Made by a program: the position numbers and the translations under genes. The notes beneath the pieces were generated by a model. The model was not told where the DNA came from. It saw only the letters and a list, made by a program, of their open reading frames with translations, and did no database searches. From NCBI GenBank assembly GCA_037013495.1, contig CM072810.1, positions 35,183,843 through 35,247,842 of the forward strand: DNA of 64,000 bases. Direction: 5' to 3'. This document shows, piece after piece, positions 1 to 11,777 of this stretch (position 1 is the first letter of the stretch; each line of letters opens with the position of its first letter). Origin of the DNA: Hippophae tibetana. Its lineage: Eukaryota > Streptophyta > Magnoliopsida > Rosales > Elaeagnaceae.

Positions 1-1178
1 AAAGGTAATCCGAGCTTTAGAATGATTATTTCAATGAATTTATTGTTGTATTTCTTCCAAGCAACTTCAAACATTTTGAAGACCACTCATATAGGCATTT
101 GAGCAAAAAACTAAATCTAGAACTATGCACCTGAACAGAAATTTTGAACTCTATATCATGCAAGAGGATGAAACTTTGAAGAAATTCTACGCAGGTTTTT
201 CAATCATTATCAACTACTCGTACAATTTGGAGGAATCTATTTGGAAAAAAAAGTAGATTGAGAAAATTGTTGTTAGCCTACATTTTCATTTTCAAGAAAA
301 AGATACCTTGCTTAAATCCATATAGAAGCCCTGTGAAATTACTGTTAAATGAGTCAGTTAGGAAATTATTCGAACTGTATTATTTGTTGCTAAGATGATA
401 GCAATCCACTTTCGCGGATGGAAAGAGCTTGACTTTATAGAAATCAAGTAAAGTGGTCGGAGCGAAGCAATTTTGACACAATTGTTAGAATTGATGAATC
501 TAATACCAATGAAGAGAAAATATCTATACTTTCCCATAGACTTACTAAATTTCTTAGAAAGAATAAACCCGTTTTTAGGGATTTAAAAAAAAGGTAATGC
601 GAGCTCTCAAATGATTATTTCAATGAATTTGTAGTTGTATTTCTTCCAAGCGACTTCAAACATTTTGGAGACCACTCATATAGGCATTTTAGCAAAAAAC
701 TAACTATAGAACTATGCTATTGAACAGAAATTTTGCATTCTATATCATGCAAGAGGATGAAACTTTGAACAAATTCTACCCAGGTTTTTCAATCAATTTC
801 AACTACCCGTACAATTTGGATCGACCTATTTGGAAAAAAAAGTAGATTGAGAAAATTGTTGTTAGCCAACATTATCATTTTCAAGAAAAAGATACCTTGC
901 TTAAATCCATATAGAAGGCCTGTGAACTTACTGTTAAATGAATCAGTTTGGAAATTATTCGAACTGCATTATTTGTTGCCAAGATGATAGCAATCCACTT
1001 TCGTGGACAGAAAGAGCTTGACTTTATAGACATCAAGTATAGTGGTACGAGCGAAGCTATTTTGACACAATTGTTAGAAATGATAAATCTAATACCAATG
1101 GAGAGAAAATATCTATACTTTCCCATATATTTACTAAATTTCTTAAAAAGAATAAACCCGTTTTTAGGGATTTAAGAA
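1..1178. repeat. Block A, dimer copy 1 (monomers 1-589 and 590-1178)
   Basis: This two-monomer unit is repeated at 1179-2356. The first monomer has a left-block front half (ACCTGAACAGAA, TACTCGTACAATTTGGAGG) but a back half like monomers near 27663, 33545 and 42369 in block E (GAGTCAGTTAGG, GAAATCAAGTAAAG, AGAATTGATGAATC). It is therefore a mosaic of two subfamilies. The second monomer carries a CTCTCAAATG front and TTTTGCATTC. Confidence 0.85.
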
Positions 1179-2356
1179 AAAGGTAATCCGCTCTTTAAAA
1201 TGATTATTTCAATGAATTTATTGTTGTATTTCTTCCAAGCAACTTCAAACATTTTGGAGACCACTCATATAGGCATTTGAGCAAAAAACTAAATCTAGAA
1301 CTATGCACCTGAACAGAAATATTGAACTCTATATCATGCAAGAGGATGAAACTTTGAAGAAATTCTACGCAGGTTTTTCAATCATTATCAACTACTCGTA
1401 CAATTTGGAGGAATCTATTTGGAAAAAAAAGTAGATTGAGAAAATTGTTGTTAGCCTACATTTTCATTTTCAAGAAAAATATACCTTGCTTAAATCCATA
1501 TAGAAGGCCTGTGAAATTACTGTTAAATGAGTCAGTTAGGAAATTATTCGAACTGTATTATTTGTTGCTAAGATGATAGCAATCCACTTTCGCGGATGGA
1601 AAGAGCTTGACTTTATAGAAATCAAGTAAAGTGGTACGAGCGAAGCAATTTTGACACAATTGTTAGAATTGATGAATCTAATACCAATGAAGAGAAAATA
1701 TATATACTTTCCCATAGATTTACTAAATTTCTTAGAAAGAATAAACCCGTTTTTAGGGATTTAAAAAAAAGGTAATCCGAGCTCTCAAATGATTATTTCA
1801 ATGAATTTGTAGTTGTATTTCTTCCAAGCGACTTAAAACATTTTGGAGACCACTCATATAGGCATTTTAGAAAAAAACTAACTCTAGAACTATGCTATTG
1901 AACAGAAATTTTGCATTCTATATCATGCAAGAGGATGAAACTTTGAACAAATTCTACCCAGGTTTTTCAATCAATTTCAACTACCCGTACAATTTGGATC
2001 GACCTATTTGGAAAAAAAAGTAGATTGAGAAAATTGTTGTTAGCCTACATTATCATTTTCAAGAAAAAGATACCTTGCTTAAATCCATATAGAAGGCCTG
2101 TGAACTTACTGTTTAATGAATGAGTTTGGAAATTATTCAAACTGCATTATTTGTTGCCAAGATGATAGCAATCCACGTTCGTGGACGGATATAGCTTGAC
2201 TTTATAGACATCAAGTATAGTGGTACGAGGGAAGCTATTTTGACACAATTGTTAGAAATGATGAATCTAATACCAATGAAGGGAAAATATCTATACTTTC
2301 CCATATATTTACTAAATTTCTTAGAAAGAATAAACCCGTTTTTAGGGATTTAAGAA
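1179..2356. repeat. Block A, dimer copy 2 (monomers 1179-1767 and 1768-2356)
   Basis: This repeats the 1-1178 dimer at an offset of 1178 bp and shares its diagnostic variants, including GGAGGAATCT in the first monomer and TTTTGCATTC in the second. The back part of the second monomer differs: it has GTTTAATGAATGAG and GAGGGAAGC, as in the monomer at 2946, so exchange has occurred since the duplication. Confidence 0.82.
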
Positions 2357-3533
2357 AAAGTTAATCAGAGCTCTAAAATGATTATTTCAATGAATTTATA
2401 GTTGTATTTCTTCCAAGAAACTTCAAACATTTTGGGGACCACTTATATAGGCATTTGAGCAAAAAACTAAATCTAGAACTATGCAGCTGAACATAAATTT
2501 TGAACTCTATATGATGAAAGAGGATGAAACTTTGAAGAAATTCTACGCAGGTTTTTCAATCATTATCAACTACTCGTACAATTTGGAGAGATCTATTTGG
2601 AAAAAAAAGTAGATTGAGAAAATTGTTGTTAGCCTACATTATCATTTTCAAGAAAAAGATACCTTGCTTAAATCCATATAGAAGGCATGTGAACTTACTG
2701 TTAAATGAATCAGTTGGGAAATTATTCGAACTGCATTATTTGTTGACAAGATGATAGCAATCCACTTTCGCGGACGGAAAGAGCTTGACTTTATAGACAT
2801 CAAGTATAGTGGTATGAGCGAAGCTATTTTGACACAATTGTTAGAAATGATGAATCTAATACCAATGAAGAGAAAATATCTATACTTTCCCATAGATTTA
2901 CTAAATTTCTTAGAAAGAATAAACCCGTTTTTAGGGATTTAAAAAAAAGGTAATCCAAGCTCTCAAATGATTATTTCAATGAATTTGTAGTTGTATTTCT
3001 TCCAAGCGACTTCAAACATTTTGGAGACCACTCATATAGGCATTTGAGCAAAAAACTAACTCTAGAACTATGCTATTGAACAGAAATTTTGCACTCTATA
3101 TCATGCAAGAGGATGAAACTTTGAACAAATTCTACCCAGGTTTTTCAATCCTTATCAACTGGTCGTACAATTTGGATGGACCTATTTGGAAAAAAAGTAG
3201 ATTGAGAAAATTGTTGTTAGCCTACATTATCATTTTCAAGAAAAAGATACCTTTCTTAAATCCATATAGAAGGCCTGTGAACTTACTGTTTAATGAATCA
3301 GTTTGGAAATTATTCGAACTGCATTATTTGTTGTTAAGATGATAGCAATCCACGTTCGTGGACGGAAAGAGCTTGACTTTATAGACATCAAGTATAGTGG
3401 TACGAGGGAAGCTATTTTGACACAATTGTTAGAAATGATGAATCTAATACCAATGAAGGGAAAATATCTATACTTTCCCATAGATTTACTAAATTTCTTA
3501 GAAAGAATAAACCCGGTTTTAGGGATTTAAGAA
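2357..3533. repeat. Monomers 2357-2945 and 2946-3533, sources of a segment seen again 11.8 kb downstream
   Basis: The 2357 monomer carries ATATGATGAAAGAGG, GGAGAGATCT and GGTATGAGCG. The 2946 monomer carries TTTTGCACTC, CAATCCTTATC, ATACCTTTCTT and TTGTTGTTAAG. The combination recurs at 14134-15310 (offset 11777 bp, 20 monomers) and, from the back half of the first monomer onward, at 17661-18837. Half a dozen or so differences separate the 2946 and 14723 monomers, so this duplication is older than the 6-monomer one. Confidence 0.82.
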
Positions 3534-5888
3534 AAAGTTAACCGAGCTCTAAAATGATTATTTCAATGAATTTATAGTTGTATTTCTTCCAAGCAACTTC
3601 AAACATTTTGGGGACCACTTATATAGGAATATGAACAAAAAACTAAATCTAGAACTATGCAGCTGAACATAAATTTTGAACTCTATATCAATTCAAGAGG
3701 ATGAAACTTTGAACAAATTTTATGCAGGTTTTTCAATCATTATCAACTGCCCGTACAATTTGGATGGACCTATTTGAAAAAAAAGTAGATTGAGAAAATT
3801 GTTGTTAGCCTACATTATCATTTTCAAGAAAAAGATACCTTGCTTAAATCCATATAGAAGGCATGTGAACTTACTGTTAAATGAATCAGGTGGGAAATTA
3901 TTCGAACTGCAGTATTTGTTCCCAAGATGATAGCAATCCACTTTCGCGGACGGAAAGAGCTTGACTTTATAGACATCAAGTATAGTGGTACGAGCGAAGC
4001 TATTTTGACACAATTATTAGAAATGATGAATCTAATACCAATGAAGAGAAAATTTCTATACTTTCCCATAGATTTACTACATTTCTTAGAAAGAATAAAC
4101 CCGTTTTTAGGGATTTAAGAAAAAGGTAATCCGAGCTCTAAAATGATTATTTCAATGAATTTATTGTTGTATTTCTTCCAAGGGACTTCAAACATTTTGG
4201 AGACCACTCATATAGGAATTTGAGCAAAAAACTAAATCTAGAACTATGCAGCTGAACAGAAATTTTGAACTCTATATCATGGAAGAGGATGAAACCTTGA
4301 ACAAATTCTACGCAGGTTTTTCAATCATTATCAACTGGTCGTACAATTTGGAGGGATCTATTTGGAAAAAAAAGTAGATTGAGAAAATTGTTGTTAGCCA
4401 ACATTATCATTTTCAAGAAAAAGATACCTTGCTTAAATCCATATAGAAGGCCTGTGAACTTACTGTTAAGTGAATCAGTTTACAAATTATTCGAACTGCA
4501 TTATTTGTTGCCAAGATGATAGCAATCCACTTTCGTGGACGGAAAGAGCTTGACTTTATAGTCATCAAGTATAGCGGTACGAGCTAAGCTATTTCGACAC
4601 AATTGTTAGAAATGATTAATCTAATACCAATGAAGAGAAAATATCTATACTTTCCCATAGATTTACTAAATTTCTTAGAAAGAATAAACCCGTTTTTAGG
4701 GATTTTCCAAAAAGGTAATCCGAGCTCTAAAATAATTATTTCAATAAATTTATAGTTGTATTTCTTCCAAGCTACTTCAAACATTTCGGAGACCACTCAT
4801 ATAGGCATTTGAGAAAAAAACTTAATCTAGAACTATGCAGCTGAACAGAAATTTTGAACTCTATATCATGCAAGAGGATGAAACTTTGAACAAATTCTAC
4901 GCAGGTTTTTCAATCATTATCAACTACCCGTACAATTTGGATGGACCTATTTGGGAAAAAAAGTAGATTGAGAAAATTGTTGTTAGCCTACATTATCATT
5001 TTCAAAAAAAAGATACCTTGCTTAAATCCATATAGCAGGCATGTGAACTTACTGTTAAATGAATGAGTTGGGAAATTATTCGAACTGCATTATTTGTTGC
5101 CAAGATGATAGCAATCCACTTTCGCGGACGGAAAGAGCTTGACTTTATAGACATCAAGTATAGTGGTACGAGCGAAGCCATTTTGACACAATTGTTAGAA
5201 ATGATGAATCTAATACCAATGAAGAGAAAATATCTATACTTTCCCATAGATTTACTAAATTTCTTAGAAAGAATAAACCCGTTTTTAGGGATTTAAGAAA
5301 AAGGTAATCTGAGCTCTAAAATGATTATTTCAATGAATTTATTGTTGTATTTCTTCCAAGGGACTTCAAACATTTTGGAGACCACTCATATAGGAATTTG
5401 AGCAAAAAACTAAATCTAGAACTATGCAGCTGAACAGAAATTTTGAACTCTATATCATGCAAGAGGATGAAACTTTGAACAAATTCTACGCAGGTTTTTC
5501 AATCATTATCAACTGGTCGTACAATTTGGAGGGATCTATTTGGAAAAAAAAGTAGATTGAGAAAATTGTTGTTAGCCAACATTATCATTTTCAAGAAAAA
5601 GATACCTTGCTTAAATCCATATAGCAGGCATGTGAACTTACTGTTAAATGAATGAGTTGGGAAATTATTCGAACTGCATTATTTGTTGCCAAGATGATAG
5701 CAATCCACTTTCGCGGACGGAAAGAGCTTGACTTTATAGACATCAAGTATAGTGGTACGAGCGAAGCCATTTTGACACAATTGTTAGAAATGATGAATCT
5801 AATACCAATGAAGAGAAAATATCTATACTTTCCCATAGATTTACTAAATTTCTTAGAAAGAATAAACCCGGTTTTAGGGATTTAAGAA
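3534..5888. repeat. Four-monomer block, copy 1 (starts 3534, 4122, 4711, 5300)
   Basis: Repeated at 5889-8243 with an offset of 2355 bp. The first three monomers match their partners closely: 3534 carries ATCAATTCAAGAGG, GGTGGGAAATT and TTGTTCCCAAG; 4122 carries TTAAGTGAATCAGTTTAC and the GATTTTCCAAAAAGG tail; 4711 carries TGAGAAAAAAACTTAATC and CCTATTTGGGAAAAAAAG. Only a handful of base differences were seen. The fourth monomer (5300-5888) is a three-part mosaic, listed separately. Confidence 0.88.
5300..5888. repeat. Mosaic monomer built from three subfamilies
   Basis: Bases 5300 to about 5580 match the 4122/8244 type (GGAGGGATCT, GTTAGCCAACATT). From about 5624 (ATAGCAGGCATG) to about 5768 (GCGAAGCCATT) it matches the 4711 type. 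Its end (CCCGGTTTTAGG, then AAAAAGTTAACC) matches the end of the 2946 monomer. The last switch lies exactly where the next four-monomer copy begins, as expected for the crossover that made the duplication. Confidence 0.8.
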
Positions 5889-8243
5889 AAAGTTAACCGA
5901 GCTCTAAAATGATTATTTCAATGAATTTATAGTTGTATTTCTTCCAAGCAACTTCAAACATTTTGGTGACCACTTATATAGGAATATGAACAAAAAACTA
6001 AATCTAGAACTATGCAGCTGAACATAAATTTTGAACTCTATATCAATTCAAGAGGATGAAACTTTGAACAAATTCTATGCAGGTTTTTCAATCATTATCA
6101 ACTGCCCGTACAATTTGGATGGACCTATTTGAAAAAAAAGTAGATTGAGAAAATTGTTGTTAGCCTACATTATCATTTTCAAGAAAAAGATACCTTGCTT
6201 AAATCCATATAGAAGGCATGTGAACTTACTGTTAAATGAATCAGGTGGGAAATTATTCGAACTGCAGTATTTGTTCCCAAGATGATAGCAATCCACTTTC
6301 GCGGACGGAAAGAGCTTGACTTTATAGACATCAAGTATAGTGGTACGAGCGAAGCTATTTTGACACAATTATTAGAAATGATGAATCTAATACCAATGAA
6401 GAGAAAATTTCTATACTTTCCCATAGATTTACTACATTTCTTAGAAAGAATAAACCCGTTTTTAGGGATTTAAGAAAAAGGTAATCCGAGCTCTAAAATG
6501 ATTATTTCAATGAATTTATTGTTGTATTTCTTCCAAGGGACTTCAAACATTTTGGAGACCACTCATATAGGAATTTGAGCAAAAAACTAAATCTAGAACT
6601 ATGCAGCTGAAGAGAAATTTTGAACTCTATATCATGGAAGAGGATGAAACTTTGAACAAATTCTACGCAGGTTTTTCAATCATTATCAACTGGTCGTACA
6701 ATTTGGAGGGATCTATTTGGAAAAAAAAGTAGATTGAGAAAATTGTTGTTAGCCAACATTATCATTTTCAAGAAAAAGATACCTTGCTTAAATCCATATA
6801 GAAGGCCTGTGAACTTACTGTTAAGTGAATCAGTTTACAAATTATTCGAACTGCATTATTTGTTGCCAAGATGATAGCAATCCACTTTCGTGGACGGAAA
6901 GAGCTTGACTTTATAGTCATCAAGTATAGCGGTACGAGCAAAGCTATTTCGACACAATTGTTAGAAATGATTAATCTAATACCAATGAAGAGAAAATATC
7001 TATACTTTCCCATAGATTTACTAAATTTCTTAGAAAGAATAAACCCGTTTTTAGGGATTTTCCAAAAAGGTAATCCGAGCTCTAAAATGATTATTTCAAT
7101 AAATTTATAGTTGTATTTCTTCCAAGCTACTTCAAACATTTCGGAGACCACTCATATAGGCATTTGAGAAAAAAACTTAATCTAGAACTATGCAGCTGAA
7201 CAGAAATTTTGAACTCTATATCATGCAAGAGGATGAAACTTTGAACAAATTCTACGCAGGTTTTTCAATCATTATCAACTACCCGTACAATTTGGATGGA
7301 CCTATTTGGGAAAAAAAGTAGATTGAGAAAATTGTTGTTAGCCTACATTATCATTTTCAAAAAAAAGATACCTTGCTTAAATCCATATAGCAGGCATGTG
7401 AACTTACTGTTAAATGAATGAGTTGGGAAATTATTCGAACTGCATTATTTGTTGCCAAGATGATAGCAATCCACTTTCGCGGACGGAAAGAGCTTGACTT
7501 TATAGACATCAAGTATAGTGGTACGAGCGAAGCCATTTTGACACAATTGTTAGAAATGATGAATCTAATACTAATGAAGAGAAAATATCTATACTTTCCC
7601 ATAGATTTACTAAATTTCTTAGAAAGAATAAACCCGTTTTTAGGGATTTAAGAAAAAGGTAATCTGAGCTCTAAAATGATTATTTCAATGAATTTATTGT
7701 TGTATTTCTTCCAAGGGACTTCAAACATTTTGGAGACCACTCATATAGGCATTTGAGCAAAAAACTAAATCTAGAACTATGCAGCTGAACAGAAATTTTG
7801 AACTCTATATCATGCAAGAGGATGAAACTTTGAACAAATTCTACGCAGGTTTTTCAATCATTATCAACTGGTCGTACAATTTGGATGGACCTATTAGGAA
7901 AAAAAAGTAGATTGGGAAAATTGTTGTTAGCCTACATTATCATTTTCAAGAAAAAGATACCTTGCTTAAATCCATATAGAAGGCCTGTGAACTTACTGTT
8001 AAATGAATGAGTTGGGAAATTATTCGAACTGCATTATTTGTTGCCAAGATGATAGCAATCCACTTTCGCGGACGGAAAGAGCTTGACTTTATAGACATCA
8101 AGTATAGTGGTACGAGCGAAGCCATTTTGACACAATTGTTAGAAATGATGAATCTAATACCAATGAAGAGAAAATATCTATACTTTCCCATAGATTTACT
8201 AAATTTCTTAGAAAGAATAAACCCGTTTTTAGGGATTTAAGAA
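5889..8243. repeat. Four-monomer block, copy 2 (starts 5889, 6477, 7066, 7655)
   Basis: The partner of 3534-5888. The fourth monomer (7655) belongs to another subtype, marked CCTATTAGGAAAAAAAAG and GTAGATTGGG, which recurs at 9422, 10011, 12367, 12956, 21777 and in part at 22955. The last three monomers of this block (6477-8243) also form the first copy of a trimer repeated at 8244-10010. Confidence 0.85.
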
Positions 8244-10010
8244 AAAGGTAATCTGAGCTCTAAAATGATTATTTCAATGAATTTATTGTTGTATTTCTTC
8301 CAAGGGACTTCAAACATTTTGGAGACCACTCATATAGGAATTTGAGCAAAAAACTAAATCTAGAACTATGCAGCTGAACAGAAATTTTGAACTCTATATC
8401 ATGCAAGAGGATGAAACTTTGAACAAATTCTACGCAGGTTTTTCAATCATTATCAACTGGTCGTACAATTTGGAGGGATCTATTTGGAAAAAAAAGTAGA
8501 TTGAGAAAATTGTTGTTAGCCAACATTATCATTTTCAAGAAAAAGATACCTTGCTTAAATCCATATAGAAGGCCTGTGAACTTACTGTTAAATGAATCAG
8601 TTTACAAATTATTCGAACTGCATTATTTGTTGCCAAGATGATAGCAATCCACTTTCGTGGACGGAAAGAGCTTGACTTTATAGTCATCAAGTATAGCGGT
8701 ACGAGCTAAGCTATTTCGACACAATTGTTAGAAATGATTAATCTAATACCAATGAAGAGAAAATATCTATACTTTCCCATAGATTTACTAAATTTCTTAG
8801 AAAGAATAAACCCGTTTTTAGGGATTTTCCAAAAAGGTAATCCGAGCTCTAAAATGATTATTTCAATAAATTTATAGTTGTATTTCTTCCAAGCTACTTC
8901 AAACATTTCGGAGACCACTCATATAGGCATTTGAGAAAAAAACTTAATCTAGAACTATGCAGCTGAACAGAAATTTTGAACTCTATATCATGCAAGAGGA
9001 TGAAACTTTGAACAAATTCTACGCAGGTTTTTCAATCATTATCAACTACCCGTACAATTTGGATGGACCTATTTGGGAAAAAAAGTAGATTGAGAAAATT
9101 GTTGTTAGCCTACATTATCATTTTCAAAAAAAAGATACCTTGCTTAAATCCATATAGCAGGCATGTGAACTTACTGTTAAATGAATGAGTTGGGAAATTA
9201 TTCGAACTGCATTATTTGTTGCCAAGATGATAGCAATCCACTTTCGCGGACGGAAAGAGCTTGACTTTATAGACATCAAGTATAGTGGTACGAGCGAAGC
9301 CATTTTGACACAATTGTTAGAAATGATGAATCTAATACCAATGAAGAGAAAATATCTATACTTTCCCATAGATTTACTAAATTTCTTAGAAAGAATAAAC
9401 CCGTTTTTAGGGATTTAAGAAAAAGGTAATCTGAGCTCTAAAATGATTATTTCAATGAATTTATTGTTGTATTTCTTCCAAGGGACTTCAAACATTTTGG
9501 AGACCACTCATATAGGCATTTGAGCAAAAAACTAAATCTAGAACTATGCAGCTGAACAGAAATTTTGAACTCTATATCATGCAAGAGGATGAAACTTTGA
9601 ACAAATTCTACGCAGGTTTTTCAATCATTATCAACTGGTCGTACAATTTGGATGGACCTATTAGGAAAAAAAAGTAGATTGGGAAAATTGTTGTTAGCCT
9701 ACATTATCATTTTCAAGAAAAAGATACCTTGCTTAAATCCATATAGAAGGCCTGTGAACTTACTGTTAAATGAATGAGTTGGGAAATTATTCGAACTGCA
9801 TTATTTGTTGCCAAGATGATAGCAATCCACTTTCGCGGACGGAAAGAGCTTGACTTTATAGACATCAAGTAATGTGGTACGAGCGAAGCCATTTTGACAC
9901 AATTGTTAGAAATGATGAATCTAATACCAATGAAGAGAAAATATCTATACTTTCCCATAGAATTACTAAATTTCTTAGAAAGAATAAACCCGTTTTTAGG
10001 GATTTAAGAA
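8244..10010. repeat. Three-monomer block, copy of 6477-8243 (starts 8244, 8833, 9422)
   Basis: The offset to 6477-8243 is 1767 bp. The 8244 monomer keeps TCAGTTTACAAATT, GTCATCAAG and the GATTTTCCAAAAAGG tail. The 8833 monomer keeps TGAGAAAAAAACTTAATC. The 9422 monomer keeps CCTATTAGG but has CAAGTAATGTGG and CATAGAATTACT instead of CAAGTATAGTGG and CATAGATTTACT. This block overlaps the five-monomer unit that follows, so duplications are nested. Confidence 0.85.
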
Positions 10011-11777
10011 AAAGGTAATCTGAGCTCTAAAATGATTATTTCAATGAATTTATTGTTGTATTTCTTCCAAGGGACTTCAAACATTTTGGAGACCACTCAT
10101 ATAGGCATTTGAGCAAAAAACTAAATCTAGAACTATGCAGCTGAACAGAAATTTTGACCTCTATATCATGCAAGAGGATGAAACTTTGAACAAATTCTAC
10201 GCAGGTTTTTCAATCATTATCAACTGGTCGTACAATTTGGATGGACCTATTAGGAAAAAAAAGTAGATTGGGAAAATTGTTGTTAGCCTACATTATCATT
10301 TTCAAGAAAAAGATACCTTGCTTAAATCCATATAGAAGGCCTGTGAACTTACTGTTAAATGAATGAGTTGGGAAATTATTCGAACTACATTATTTGTTGC
10401 CAAGATGATAGCAATCCACTTTCGCGGACGGAAAGAGCTTGACTTTATAGACATCAAGTATAGTGGTACGAGCGAAGCCATTTTGACACAATTGTTAGAA
10501 ATGATGAATCTAATACCAATGAAGAGAAAATATCTATACTTTCCCATAGATTTACTAAATTTCTTAGAAAGAATAAACCCGTTTTTAGGGATTTAAGAAA
10601 AAGGTAATCTGAGCTCTAAAATGATTATTTCAATGAATTTATTGTTGTATTTCTTCCAACGGACTTCAAACATTTTGGAGACCACTCATATAGGCATTTG
10701 AGCAAAAAACTAAATCTAGAACTATGCAGGTGAACAGAAATTTTGAACTCTATATCATGCAAGAGGATGAAACTTTGAACAAATTCTACGCAGGTTTTTC
10801 AATCATTATCAACTGGTCGTACAATTTGGATGGACCTATTTGGAAAAAAAAGTAGATTGAGAAAATTGTTGTTAGCCTACATTATCATTTTCAAAAAAAA
10901 GATACCTTGCTTAAATCCATATAGAAGGCCTGTGAACTTACTGTTAAATGAATCAGTTTGGAAATTATTCGAACTGCATTATTTGTTGCCAAGATGATAG
11001 CAATCCACTTTCGTGGACGGAAAGAGCTTGACTTTATAGACATGAAGTATAGTGGTACGAGCGAAGCTATTTTGACACAATTGTTAGAAATGATAAATCT
11101 AATACCAATGGAGAGAAAATATCTATACTTTCCCATATATTTACGAAATTTCTTAGAAAGAATAAACCCGTTTTTAGGGATTTAAGAAAAAGGTAATCCG
11201 AGCTCTAAAATGATTATTTCAATGAATTTATTGTTGTATTTCTTCCAAGCAACTTCATACATTTTGGAGACCACTCATGTAGGCATTTGAGCAAAAAACT
11301 AAATCTAGAACTATGCAGCTGAACATAAATTTTGAACTCTATATGATGAAAGAGGATGAAACTTTGAAGAAATTCTACGCAGGTTTTTCAATCATTATCA
11401 ACTACTCGTACAATTTGGAGAGATCTATTTGGAAAAAAAAGTAGATTGAGAAAATTGTTGTTAGCCTACATTATCATTTTCAAGAAAAAGATACCTTGCT
11501 TAAATCCATATAGAAGGCATGTGAACTTACTGTTAAATGAATCAGTTGGGAAATTATTCGAACTGCATTATTTGTTGCCAAGATGATAGCAATCCACTTT
11601 CGCGGACGGAAAGAGCTTGACTTTATAGACATGAAGTATAGTGGTACGAGCGAAGCTATTTTGACACAATTGTTAGAAATGATAAATCTAATACCAATGG
11701 AGAGAAAATATCTATACTTTCCCATATATTTACGAAATTTCTTAGAAAGAATAAACCCGTTTTTAGGGATTTAAGAA
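8833..11777. repeat. Five-monomer higher-order repeat, copy 1 (2945 bp)
   Basis: Monomers start at 8833, 9422, 10011, 10600 and 11189. The block is repeated at 11778-14722. Private variants are shared with the partner: GTAATGTGG and AGAATTACT in the second monomer, GACCTCTATATC and GAACTACATT in the third, CAACGGACTTC and GCAGGTGAAC in the fourth, CATGTAGGC and ATATGATGAAAG in the fifth. The last monomer switches to the back half of the 10600 type near 11603-11633. Confidence 0.92.

Noticed and set aside
881-1126. Recurring minus-strand 81-codon frames (MGKYRYFL...) as a gene family
   Set aside because: They sit at the same place in each monomer, depend only on the satellite sequence, vary without sign of codon constraint, and match no family I recognise. 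Treated as chance open frames in AT-rich repeat DNA.
3070-3342. Plus-strand 90-codon frames (MLLNRNFALYIM..., MQLNRNFELYIM...) as coding genes
   Set aside because: Open only where the A-tract has 7 A; the frequent 8-A state brings an immediate stop. No promoter, intron signal or known domain seen.
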